NCBI GenBank assembly: GCA_050699055.1
Contig: JBOHCT010000049.1
Coordinates: 1-21,903, forward strand
Length of the DNA: 21,903 nucleotides
From: JBOHCT01 sp050699055
Lineage (GTDB): Bacteria > Actinomycetota > Actinomycetes > Streptosporangiales > JBOHCT01
Direction of reading: 5' to 3'
Of the stretch, positions 16,020-21,903 are shown piece by piece. The stretch's first letter is position 1. Every line of letters begins with the position of its first letter. A program made the position numbers and the translations under genes. The notes below the pieces were generated by a model. The model did no database searches. It was not told where the DNA came from and saw nothing but the letters and a program-made list of their open reading frames with translations.

Positions 16020-17608
16020 TTGGCCTTCTTTCGCGAGCCACGACGCATCTGGCTGGGCCGGCGAACCGGCTGGCCCGCCTCCACGGAGGTGAGCCTTCTC
16101 TCCGCACCGTACTCCGCCAGCGCGGCGGCGAGGGCGAAGGCCGACGCCTTCGGGGCGACGACGTCGACACGCAGCCCGAACTCCTCCGCCGTCTTGGCGG
16201 TCTTGGGGCCGATGGCCGCTACGACCGTGGTGGCGTGCGGCTTGCCCGCGATGCCGACGAGGTTGCGCACGGTGGAGGACGACGTGAACAGGACCGCGTC
16301 GAACGACCCGCCCTTGATCGCCTCCCGGACCTGGGCCGGCGGGGGCGCCGCGCGTACAGTGCGGTACGCCGTGATGTCGTCGACCTCCCAGCCGAGGTCG
16401 TGCAGCCCCGCCACGAGCGTCTCCGTCGCGATGTCGGCCCGCGGCAGGAACACCCTGTCGATCGGGTCGAGGAGCTTGTCGTGCGGCGGCCAGACCTCGA
16501 GGAGACCTTCGCTGGAATGCTGGCCCGCTGGCATCAGGTCGGGTTTGACCCCGAAGGCGAGCACCGCAGCGGCGGTTTGTTCCCCGACCGCCGCGACCTT
16601 GACCCCGGCGAAGGCACGGGCATCGAGACCGTACTCCTCGAGCCGCTCCCGCACGGCCCGGACGGCGTTGGCCGAGGTGAACGCCACCCACTGGTAGCGG
16701 CCCGTGACCAGGCCCTTGATCGCCCGCTCGAGCTGCTGCGGGGTACGCGGCGGCTCCACCGAGATCGTCGGCACCTCGTCGGGCAGCGCCCCGTACCCAC
16801 GCAGTCGGTCGCACACCGGCCCCGCCTGCTCCTTGGTGCGCGGGACGAGCACCCGCCAGCCGAACAGCGGCTTGGTCTCGAACCAGGACAGCGTCTCGCG
16901 CAGCCGCACGACGTCGCCGACAACCGCGACGGCGGGGGGCTCCATGTGGGCGGCCTTGGCGCCGGCGGCGACCTCGGCGAGCGTGGAGACCACGGTCGTC
17001 TGTGCCGTAGTCGTGCCGTCGCGTGTCATCGCGACGGGCGTCTCGCCGGGGCGACCGGCCTCGACCAGCGCCTTGGCGACCTCACCCATCGAACCGACGG
17101 CCGACAGGATGACGAGCGTCGCCCGCCCCGCGCCGACCGACTCCCAGTCGACGGCGCCTTCGTGGGCGTCGACGACGCGGACCTCACCGGCCTTGCGGGA
17201 AGTCAGCGGGATGCCGGCGTACGTCGGGACGGCGACCGCTGACGACACGCCCGGCACGATCTCGAACGAGATGCCGGCGCGGGCGCAGGCCTCGGCGTCC
17301 TCGGCCACACCGCCGAAGAGCGCGGGGTCGCCGTTCAGCAGCCGGACAACGCGCTTACCCGCACTCGCGAGGTCGATGACGAGCCGCTGGCGGGCGGCAT
17401 GGTCGAGGTCGGCGGCGTCGTGGACCTCGACGCCGGGCCCGCAGTGGGTGAGGAACTGCCCGCCGGCGAGCCGATCGCAGACGGCCGCGTCGGCCTCCGC
17501 GAGAACCTTCGCGCCCCGCAGGGTCAGCAGGTCTTCGTCACCAGGGCCCGCCCCGACGAAGGTCACGCTGCCTGCGGGCTGGTCGTGGGTGTCATGTGTG
17601 GAGCTCAA
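16016..17608 (-). CDS. hemD: Fused uroporphyrinogen-III C-methyltransferase / uroporphyrinogen-III synthase
   Basis: 530-residue two-domain protein. The first ~245 residues are a SUMT/CobA-type methyltransferase (VTFVGAGPGDEDLLTLRGAK at the start, VPGVSSAVAVPTYAGIPLT in the middle). The second part, about 250-505, is uroporphyrinogen-III synthase (WRVLVPRTKEQAG, FTSANAVRAV, FTSSSTVRNL, AAIGPKTAKTAEEFGL). The synthase part cyclises hydroxymethylbilane with inversion of ring D; the methyltransferase would divert the product to siroheme or cobalamin. The usual SUMT glycine loop GDPFxFGRGGEE reads NGDPALFGGVAEDAE here, so methylation may be weak or lost (inference). The start is TTG 17608, overlapping the hemC stop (TTGA), with GGGGGAG 8 nt upstream. 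A basic tail (RRPSQMRRGSRKKAK) ends the protein. Confidence 0.94.
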   Translation of the reverse strand: MSSTHDTHDQPAGSVTFVGAGPGDEDLLTLRGAKVLAEADAAVCDRLAGGQFLTHCGPGVEVHDAADLDHAARQRLVIDLASAGKRVVRLLNGDPALFGGVAEDAEACARAGISFEIVPGVSSAVAVPTYAGIPLTSRKAGEVRVVDAHEGAVDWESVGAGRATLVILSAVGSMGEVAKALVEAGRPGETPVAMTRDGTTTAQTTVVSTLAEVAAGAKAAHMEPPAVAVVGDVVRLRETLSWFETKPLFGWRVLVPRTKEQAGPVCDRLRGYGALPDEVPTISVEPPRTPQQLERAIKGLVTGRYQWVAFTSANAVRAVRERLEEYGLDARAFAGVKVAAVGEQTAAAVLAFGVKPDLMPAGQHSSEGLLEVWPPHDKLLDPIDRVFLPRADIATETLVAGLHDLGWEVDDITAYRTVRAAPPPAQVREAIKGGSFDAVLFTSSSTVRNLVGIAGKPHATTVVAAIGPKTAKTAEEFGLRVDVVAPKASAFALAAALAEYGAERRLTSVEAGQPVRRPSQMRRGSRKKAK

Positions 17609-18531
17609 CGTACGCGCTCCCCCATCAGTGCGGCGGCCCCCTCGGCCAGCAGGTCGGTCGCGAGCCCGCGACCGAGGTCCCCGGCCGCGTCGAGGGGACC
17701 GGTGGTGGATAGCCGGACGCTCGCGGCGCCGTCAACCGAGATGACAGCGGCGCGCAGGTGCAGCCTCGTGCCGTGCTCGGCGGCCTCGGCGTACGCGCCG
17801 ACCGGGGCCGAACAGCCGGCTTCGAGCGCGGCGAGTACAGCGCGCTCGGCGGTAACGGCGGCCCGTGTCGGAGAGTCGTCGAGAACACCGAGCAGTCGGG
17901 CGGTGCCGTGGTCGTCGCCACGGCACTCCACGGCCAGCGCCCCCTGGCCGGGGGCGGGAACCATGAGGTCGGGGTCGAGTGCCTCGGTCGCCTCGTCGAG
18001 GCGGCCCAGCCGGGCCAGCCCGGCCCGCGCGAGGACCACCGCATCGAGCTCGCCTGCGGCCACCTTGGCAAGCCGGGTGTCGACGTTGCCGCGAAGATCC
18101 TCGATCTTGAGATCGGGCCGGGCGAGGCGAAGCTGCGCCGTCCGGCGCGGCGACCCCGTACCGACGCGGGACCCCTCGGGGAGCTCGCGGAAGGCTCTGC
18201 CAGCCTTGCCATCGCGCGCGGCGAGTACGTCGCGGGGATCCTCGCGGGGCGGGACGGCGGCGACGCGCAGACCGGGAGCGAGCTCGGTGGGAAGGTCCTT
18301 GAGCGAATGGACCGCCACGTCGATGTCGCCAGCGAGCAGCCGGTCGCGGAGGACGCTGACGAACACACCGGTACCGCCGATTTGTGCCAGGGATGCGGAG
18401 GTGCGGTCGCCCTGGGTCGTGACGCCGACGATCTCGGCGTGCCGGCCGGCCCGCGCGAGCCCATCACCGACCGAGCGCGCCTGCGCCATCGCGAGCGCGC
18501 TACGGCGGGTGCCGATCCGTAGATTGGTCAC
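17605..18531 (-). CDS. hemC: Hydroxymethylbilane synthase (porphobilinogen deaminase)
   Basis: Polymerises four porphobilinogens into hydroxymethylbilane on a covalent dipyrromethane primer. 308 residues, normal length. Visible landmarks: LRIGTRRSALAMAQA at the start, HSLKDLP with the catalytic aspartate (Asp79), RVGTGSPRRTAQL, APGQGALAVECR, and the primer-binding cysteine in LEAGCSAPVGAYA (Cys240). GTG 18531 has GGAGG 7 nt upstream. The stop overlaps cobA-hemD. Upstream, the 76-nt space to hemA is occupied by a 27-codon ORF whose stop overlaps this start. Confidence 0.97.
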   Translation of the reverse strand: MTNLRIGTRRSALAMAQARSVGDGLARAGRHAEIVGVTTQGDRTSASLAQIGGTGVFVSVLRDRLLAGDIDVAVHSLKDLPTELAPGLRVAAVPPREDPRDVLAARDGKAGRAFRELPEGSRVGTGSPRRTAQLRLARPDLKIEDLRGNVDTRLAKVAAGELDAVVLARAGLARLGRLDEATEALDPDLMVPAPGQGALAVECRGDDHGTARLLGVLDDSPTRAAVTAERAVLAALEAGCSAPVGAYAEAAEHGTRLHLRAAVISVDGAASVRLSTTGPLDAAGDLGRGLATDLLAEGAAALMGERVR

Positions 18532-18611
18532 GAGGCGGCCTCCAAAGTGACCATCGCGGCATTGCGGGGTGCGGCAGCGGAGCGGATGAGGCCGCAGGGG
18601 TACGTGGTCAC
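18528..18611 (-). CDS. Possible 27-residue coupling ORF between hemA and hemC
   Basis: Read on the minus strand, GTG 18611 overlaps the hemA stop (GTGA) and the ORF ends at TGA 18530-18528, which overlaps the hemC start (GTGA). The peptide would be MTTYPCGLIRSAAAP followed by RNAAMVTLEAAS. It resembles no family I know. Ribosomes finishing hemA could restart here and be delivered onto hemC. It could also be chance: a frame of this length is often open in GC-rich DNA, and hemC has its own good ribosome-binding site inside this ORF. Confidence 0.35.
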   Translation of the reverse strand: MTTYPCGLIRSAAAPRNAAMVTLEAAS

Positions 18612-19930
18612 TGCCTCTCCCCCTCCGCGGACACGTCCGTCGAGACGTCGGGGCGGGCCACCGCCTCGGGCGTGGTCGGATCGAGGCCGAACAGCTCGCG
18701 GAGCGCCTCCGCGTAGCCGTCGCCGCCTGGCGAGCTGGCGAGCTCCTTCACCCGTACGGTCGGAGCGTGGAGGAGCTTGTCCACGACGCGACGAACCGTC
18801 CGCGCCACCTCTTCACGCGCGCCGTCGTCCATCTCTGGCAGCCGTCCGGAGAGCCGGACGAGCTCGGCATCCACGAGCTTCGCGGCCCTGCTGCGCAGGG
18901 CGACGACGGTAGGAGACACGCTCGCCGCCCGCTGCTGGCCCTCGAACGCCGCGACCTCCTCGGCGACGATGCGGCGTGCGGCCTCAACGTCCTCCGCGGA
19001 GGCGGCCTCGGCCCCGCGGGCGCGCAGGCCCTCCAGGTCGACGAGGGTTACGCCGTCCAGCTGACCGACAGCCGGTTGGACGTCGCGGGGAAGGGCGAGG
19101 TCGAGGAGGTACAGGGGCCGGCCCTCGCGCGCCGGGAGGACGCGCGCGACCAGCGGCTTGGAGATCACGACACCCTGCGCGCCGGTGCTCGACACCACGA
19201 GGGCGGCGTCCGCCATGACCGATTCAAGGGTGGACAGCGGCACGGCACGCGCGTCGGTCCTGGCGGCGAGCCGTCGCGCACGGTCGTAGGTCCGGTTGGC
19301 TACCACGACGTCGGCGCCGGACCGCCGCAGGGCGGCCGCCACAAGCGCACTCATCGAACCCGCCCCGACGATCACAGCGATCCTGCCGTCGAGGGAGCCC
19401 AGCTCCCGTTCCGCCCGCCCGAGGCCCACGCTCACCAGGGTCGGGCCGGCGCGGTCGATGCCTGTTTCCGCGTGCACCCGCTTGCCGACCCGTAGGGCGT
19501 GCTGGATGAGCCCGTCGAGCATCCCACCGACCGTGCCCTCGCGTTGGGCGAGGCGCAGTGCACCGCGTACCTGGCCGAGGATGTGGCTCTCCCCGACGAC
19601 CATGGAGTCGAGACCGGGGGCCACGGTGAAAAGGTGCTGGACGGCGCGGTCCTCGTAGTGCACGTAGAGGTGACGGACGAGGACGTCGAACGCGACCCCC
19701 GAGTGGCGGGCGAGCAGCTCGGAGACGTCCGCGAGCCCTCCGTGGAACTTGCCGACCTCCGCGTAGATCTCGACGCGGTTGCACGTCGAGACGACCATCG
19801 CCTCCGCCACGTGCTCGGCGTCGCGGACGTCGTGCAACAGCTTCACCAGCGCGTCGCCGCTGACCGCCGCTCGTTCGAGCAGCGGGACGGGGGCGCTGCG
19901 GTGGCTCAACCCGACAACGAGAAGGCTCAT
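18608..19930 (-). CDS. hemA: Glutamyl-tRNA reductase
   Basis: Reduces glutamyl-tRNA(Glu) to glutamate-1-semialdehyde with NADPH, the first committed step of C5 heme synthesis. 440 residues. The catalytic cysteine is Cys50 in VVSTCNRVEIYAE, at the same number as in the E. coli enzyme. GLSHRSAPV at the N-terminus, PGLDSMVVGESHILGQVR, the NADPH loop VGAGSMSALVAAAL and the C-terminal helical dimerisation region are present. ATG 19930 has GGAG 8 nt upstream and fits the family's MSLLVVGLSHR start; an in-frame extension to 20089 would overlap rex by about 70 nt with low-complexity sequence and is rejected. The stop is followed at once by the 27-codon ORF leading to hemC. Confidence 0.96.
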   Translation of the reverse strand: MSLLVVGLSHRSAPVPLLERAAVSGDALVKLLHDVRDAEHVAEAMVVSTCNRVEIYAEVGKFHGGLADVSELLARHSGVAFDVLVRHLYVHYEDRAVQHLFTVAPGLDSMVVGESHILGQVRGALRLAQREGTVGGMLDGLIQHALRVGKRVHAETGIDRAGPTLVSVGLGRAERELGSLDGRIAVIVGAGSMSALVAAALRRSGADVVVANRTYDRARRLAARTDARAVPLSTLESVMADAALVVSSTGAQGVVISKPLVARVLPAREGRPLYLLDLALPRDVQPAVGQLDGVTLVDLEGLRARGAEAASAEDVEAARRIVAEEVAAFEGQQRAASVSPTVVALRSRAAKLVDAELVRLSGRLPEMDDGAREEVARTVRRVVDKLLHAPTVRVKELASSPGGDGYAEALRELFGLDPTTPEAVARPDVSTDVSAEGERQ

Positions 19931-20019
19931 CTCGTTAGCTCCAGCTCCGCCTCCATGTCGCTCACCCGTCCCGCTCCAGCTCCGGTCCCAGGGCCGGTGT
20001 CCGCCTCGGTGCCGCTCAC
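19927..20019 (-). CDS. Possible 30-residue coupling ORF between rex and hemA
   Basis: GTG 20019 overlaps the rex stop (GTGA). The ORF runs through the whole 85-nt gap and stops at TGA 19929-19927, overlapping the hemA ATG (ATGA). The peptide starts MSGTEADTGPGTGAGAGR and ends VSDMEAELELTR, with MSGTEAD and VSDMEAE looking like an internal repeat. An internal GTG (19965) with GGAGC 7 nt upstream gives a 12-codon version with the same stop. No known homologue. A real coupling peptide or a chance reading frame; the double 4-nt overlap favours the former. Confidence 0.4.
   Translation of the reverse strand: MSGTEADTGPGTGAGAGRVSDMEAELELTR
19938..20019 (-). repeat. Imperfect duplication of the hemA ribosome-binding/start region
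   Basis: On the minus strand CGGAGCTGGAGC occurs at 19984-19973 and again at 19949-19938, 35 bp apart. In both cases 7 nt and then NTGAGC follow: GTGAGC at 19965 and ATGAGC (hemA) at 19930. A further GTGAGCGGCACCGAGGCGGA at 20019 resembles GTGAGCGACATGGAGGCGGA at 19965. The hemA initiation region thus appears copied upstream, out of phase by 35 bp. Confidence 0.6.
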
Positions 20020-20732
20020 CGTTCGATCGCCTCCGCGAACGTGCTCTCGAGCGAACCGACCACGACCGCGGCAGACTTGCGCTGCTCATGAAACGCCAGG
20101 ATCTGCAGCTCGATCGACAGGTCGACCCTGCGGACGTCGACTCCCGCGGGTACGGACAGCACGATGGGCGCGAAGTTCAGAATGCTCGTCACCCCGGCTC
20201 GGACGAGCCGGTCGCAGACGCCCTGCGCGGCGCTGGCCGGCGTCGCGATGACGGCGATCGCCACGTCACGCTCCTTCACGACCCGCTCGAGGTCATCGAC
20301 GTGCTCAACCTGACTCCCCGCGATGCGTTCCCCCACCCGTGACGGGTCGGCGTCGAACAGCGCGGCGACGCGGAAGCCCCTGGTCGCGAAACCTCCATAG
20401 TTCGCGAGGGCGCGACCGAGGTTGCCGATTCCGACGATGCAGACCAGCCAGTCCTGGGTCAAACCGAGTTCCCGCGAGATCTGGTAGACGAGGTAGTCCA
20501 CGTCGTACCCGACACCGCGGGTGCCGTAGGACCCAAGGTGAGAAAGGTCCTTACGCAGCTTCGCGGAACCAACGCCGGCGGCGTCCGCGAGACCTTCCGA
20601 TGAGACGGTCGCCACCCCTCGCTCCGCGAGCGCGTGCAGCACGCGAAGGTAGACCGGGAGCCTCGCCACGGTCGCCTCCGGTATGCCGCGGTCGCGGGCG
20701 ATGGCTCGAGGCGAAGGACGAGCAGGGTTCAC
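20016..20732 (-). CDS. rex: Redox-sensing transcriptional repressor Rex
   Basis: Senses the NADH/NAD+ ratio and represses respiratory and related genes when NADH is low. 238 residues. The winged-helix domain is N-terminal (IPEATVARLPVYLRVL, then SSEGLADAAGVGSAKLRKDL and GSYGTRGVGYDV). The Rossmann domain carries IVGIGNLGRALANYGGF (GIGNLG at 101-106) and the FDADPSRVG acidic strand end. A final swapped-helix region (VDLSIELQILAFHEQRK) is nearly invariant in the family. GTG 20732 (MNPARPSPRA) fits homologues; a TTG at 20753 is possible. It leads the heme operon and sits just behind a Rex-type operator, so autorepression with hemA, hemC, hemD and hemB is expected, as reported for Streptomyces. 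Confidence 0.96.
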   Translation of the reverse strand: MNPARPSPRAIARDRGIPEATVARLPVYLRVLHALAERGVATVSSEGLADAAGVGSAKLRKDLSHLGSYGTRGVGYDVDYLVYQISRELGLTQDWLVCIVGIGNLGRALANYGGFATRGFRVAALFDADPSRVGERIAGSQVEHVDDLERVVKERDVAIAVIATPASAAQGVCDRLVRAGVTSILNFAPIVLSVPAGVDVRRVDLSIELQILAFHEQRKSAAVVVGSLESTFAEAIER

Positions 20733-20771
20733 AGCGGGTAGAGCTCCTCGCAAGACACGCGGACTGTCCGC

Positions 20772-20800
20772 AGGCTACGCCTTTGTGAACGTACGCACAA
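20772..20800 (-). promoter_or_regulatory. Candidate rex-hem operon promoter
   Basis: On the minus strand TTGTGC (-35, 20800-20795) and TAGCCT (-10, 20777-20772; fits TANNNT) are 17 bp apart, predicting a start near 20765 and a leader of about 33 nt with GAGGAG in it. The -35 and most of the spacer lie inside the Rex operator, so bound Rex would block RNA polymerase. Confidence 0.45.
20783..20800. promoter_or_regulatory. Rex operator (ROP-type site)
   Basis: TTGTG-N8-CACAA, the exact 18-bp geometry of Rex sites, and part of a slightly longer TTTGTG/CACAAA palindrome (20782-20801). The left half TGTGAAC matches the Streptomyces consensus exactly; the right half differs from GTTCACA at its inner three bases. 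It lies about 50 bp upstream of the rex start and about 90 bp from the divergent glutaredoxin-like gene. Confidence 0.8.
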
Positions 20801-20876
20801 AGTCGGTCGTCAGGCACTGCGCGCGATCAGCGACTGTCAGCCGCTGGGCGCCTGAGGCGACGCCGTGGCCCGCATC

Positions 20877-20882
20877 TACGCT
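20877..20882 (+). promoter_or_regulatory. Possible -10 of a leaderless transcript for the glutaredoxin-like gene
   Basis: TACGCT (TANNNT) lies 6 nt before GTG 20889, the spacing expected if transcription starts at the start codon. No -35 and no ribosome-binding site accompany it. If translation instead starts at GTG 20865, this element is inside the gene. Confidence 0.3.
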
Positions 20883-20888
20883 GACATC

Positions 20889-21134
20889 GTGACGCACCGA
20901 ATCACCTTGCTCGGCAAACCGGACTGCCATCTGTGCGACGAGGCGCGAACCGTGATCGCGCGGGTCGCGGAGGAACTCGGGGTCCCATGGGAGGAGCGCG
21001 ACATCACCCGCTCCGAGGACGACATGCGTCGCTACTGGGACAAGATCCCCGTCACGCTCGTCGACGGGGCCGAGCATGACTTCTGGCGGGTCTCCGAACG
21101 CCGCCTGCGCGCCGCACTCGGCGCGCAGGCCTAA
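20889..21134 (+). CDS. Glutaredoxin-like protein
   Basis: 81-residue thioredoxin-fold protein of the DUF836/glutaredoxin-like family. The redox pair is near the N-terminus (LLGKPDCHLC, Cys13/Cys16). It then has WEERDITRSEDDMRRYWDKI and the cis-proline in KIPVTLVDG. Actinomycetes usually lack glutathione, so any partner is likely mycothiol or thioredoxin (inference). GTG 20889 gives the usual family start (MTHRITLLGK) but no ribosome-binding site. GTG 20865 has GAGG 7 nt upstream and would add 8 residues (MARIYADI), so the start is open. Divergent from rex across the Rex operator; a similar gene in this position is familiar from other actinomycetes. Confidence 0.88.
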   Translation: MTHRITLLGKPDCHLCDEARTVIARVAEELGVPWEERDITRSEDDMRRYWDKIPVTLVDGAEHDFWRVSERRLRAALGAQA

Positions 21135-21170
21135 CGGTCGGTGCACCGGACCCCCGCTGCCCGCGACCTC

Positions 21171-21903
21171 TCAGCGGCGGTAGAGAAAGTCCCATTCGTC
21201 GTCGGCCTGCGTGAGCGCTCCGTTATCCCCCTGTGCGGTCACGTCGTCGACCCGGGGCCGATCGGTACGGGTGGTCGTGCCGTTGTCGTTGTCCACCCCG
21301 CGGGCGTCGTCCGAGGGGCGAGCCGCGTGAGCCGCCGCGGGATCGGCTTGGGTCGCCGCGGCGGACCGGCCGCTCTGGCGCGCGGCGTTCGACGCGCTCG
21401 TGATGCCCTTGGCTGCGTTGAGGTCCAGCCGCACCACGTTGGTGGCCAGCACGTACCGCTCCCGTTCAAGGTAGAAGCGCTGGACATACGGCTGGCTCTC
21501 GTGGCGGGAAAAGGCGACGCGGTCGTGGTACAGCTCGTAGAAGATCCGCTGCTGGGGCACGCCCGCGACCGTATGGCAGGTGTAGACGAGGGTCTCGGGC
21601 TCGTTCGCCTCGATCTGCCGCACGGTCTCCTCGGCAAGGCGATCGAACATTCCGCCCATGCCCTCGCGCAGCGTCACGATGACGATCTGGCCATACCTCT
21701 GCGGCGGCGGTTCCGGCGGAGCGGCCGGCTCGGGACTCTCCACGGGCATCCCCGCGCGGTGGGCGCGGCTCCTGCGCTCCGTCTCCGGGGGCGGCTCGGC
21801 GGCCGCGACCGCTAGCTTTGCGGCCGGATCCCGGGTGCGCAGGGCAGCGAACGAGAGCAGCGCGGCGCCGAGGCCGACGAGAAAGACGTAGGCGACCGCC
21901 GGC
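21171..21903 (-). CDS. Membrane-anchored protein with antibiotic-biosynthesis-monooxygenase-like (ABM) domain, 5' end cut
   Basis: The minus-strand frame is open to the right edge, beyond the first visible ATG at 21749. The partial N-terminus contains a single hydrophobic helix (AVAYVFLVGLGAALLSFAAL) followed by a basic/Pro-rich linker. An ABM-type ferredoxin-like fold comes next (QIVIVTLREGMGGMFDRLAE, then HTVAGVPQQRIFYELYHDRV and AFSRHESQPYVQRF), as in small heme-degrading or quinol monooxygenases and their non-catalytic relatives. The last ~80 residues are low-complexity, rich in Ala, Asp, Thr and Arg, and end in EWDFLYRR. I cannot assign a substrate. Convergent with the glutaredoxin-like gene, 36 bp apart. 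Confidence 0.75.
   Translation of the reverse strand, partial: PAVAYVFLVGLGAALLSFAALRTRDPAAKLAVAAAEPPPETERRSRAHRAGMPVESPEPAAPPEPPPQRYGQIVIVTLREGMGGMFDRLAEETVRQIEANEPETLVYTCHTVAGVPQQRIFYELYHDRVAFSRHESQPYVQRFYLERERYVLATNVVRLDLNAAKGITSASNAARQSGRSAAATQADPAAAHAARPSDDARGVDNDNGTTTRTDRPRVDDVTAQGDNGALTQADDEWDFLYRR

Noticed and set aside
19931..20089. Longer hemA start extending into rex
   Set aside because: Adds 53 low-complexity residues absent from HemA proteins and overlaps rex by about 70 nt; ATG 19930 has a ribosome-binding site and places the catalytic Cys at 50.

Overview
The window comes from a very GC-rich actinomycete. The evidence is the codon use, the frequent GTG/TTG starts, a BldC-family regulator, a Rex protein close to that of Streptomyces, and a fused cobA-hemD gene. 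The mix of genes would fit Streptosporangiales or relatives, but order-level placement is inference. Nearly every gene from 2.5 to 20.7 kb lies on the minus strand; the plus strand carries a bldC-like gene, a broken dehydrogenase, a DUF1707 gene and a glutaredoxin-like gene.

Layout, left to right: (1) The 3'-truncated end of a PLP-dependent threonine/serine dehydratase (minus). A small BldC-like MerR-type DNA-binding protein (plus) and a short-chain dehydrogenase pseudogene (plus) follow. (2) After a hairpin between convergent genes comes the System II cytochrome c maturation operon resA-ccdA-resB-ccsA (minus). It is preceded by the operon [PrimPol-like gene]-hemL-[histidine phosphatase] (minus). 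(3) A complete carbohydrate-type ABC importer (binding lipoprotein, ATPase, two permeases; minus) has its own recognisable promoter. Divergent from it is a DUF1707/LiaF-like gene. The shared 357-bp intergenic region holds two 36-bp direct repeats 51 bp apart. (4) The heme operon rex-hemA-hemC-cobA/hemD-hemB (minus) has a Rex-type operator laid over its apparent promoter. (5) Divergent from rex is a small glutaredoxin-like protein. A 5'-truncated membrane-anchored protein with an antibiotic-biosynthesis-monooxygenase-like domain ends the window.

The genes fit together as a heme and cytochrome module. HemA, HemL, HemB, HemC and HemD take glutamyl-tRNA to uroporphyrinogen III. ResA, CcdA, ResB and CcsA reduce apocytochrome c and attach heme to it outside the membrane. 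Rex links heme supply to NADH/NAD+ balance.

The least expected observation is in the rex-hem operon. Both gaps that look non-coding (rex to hemA, hemA to hemC) are filled exactly by tiny ORFs of 30 and 27 codons. Each overlaps the upstream stop and the downstream start by 4 nt, so rex through hemB can be read as an unbroken chain of stop/start overlaps. In the rex-hemA gap the hemA ribosome-binding and start region also appears to be duplicated 35 bp upstream.
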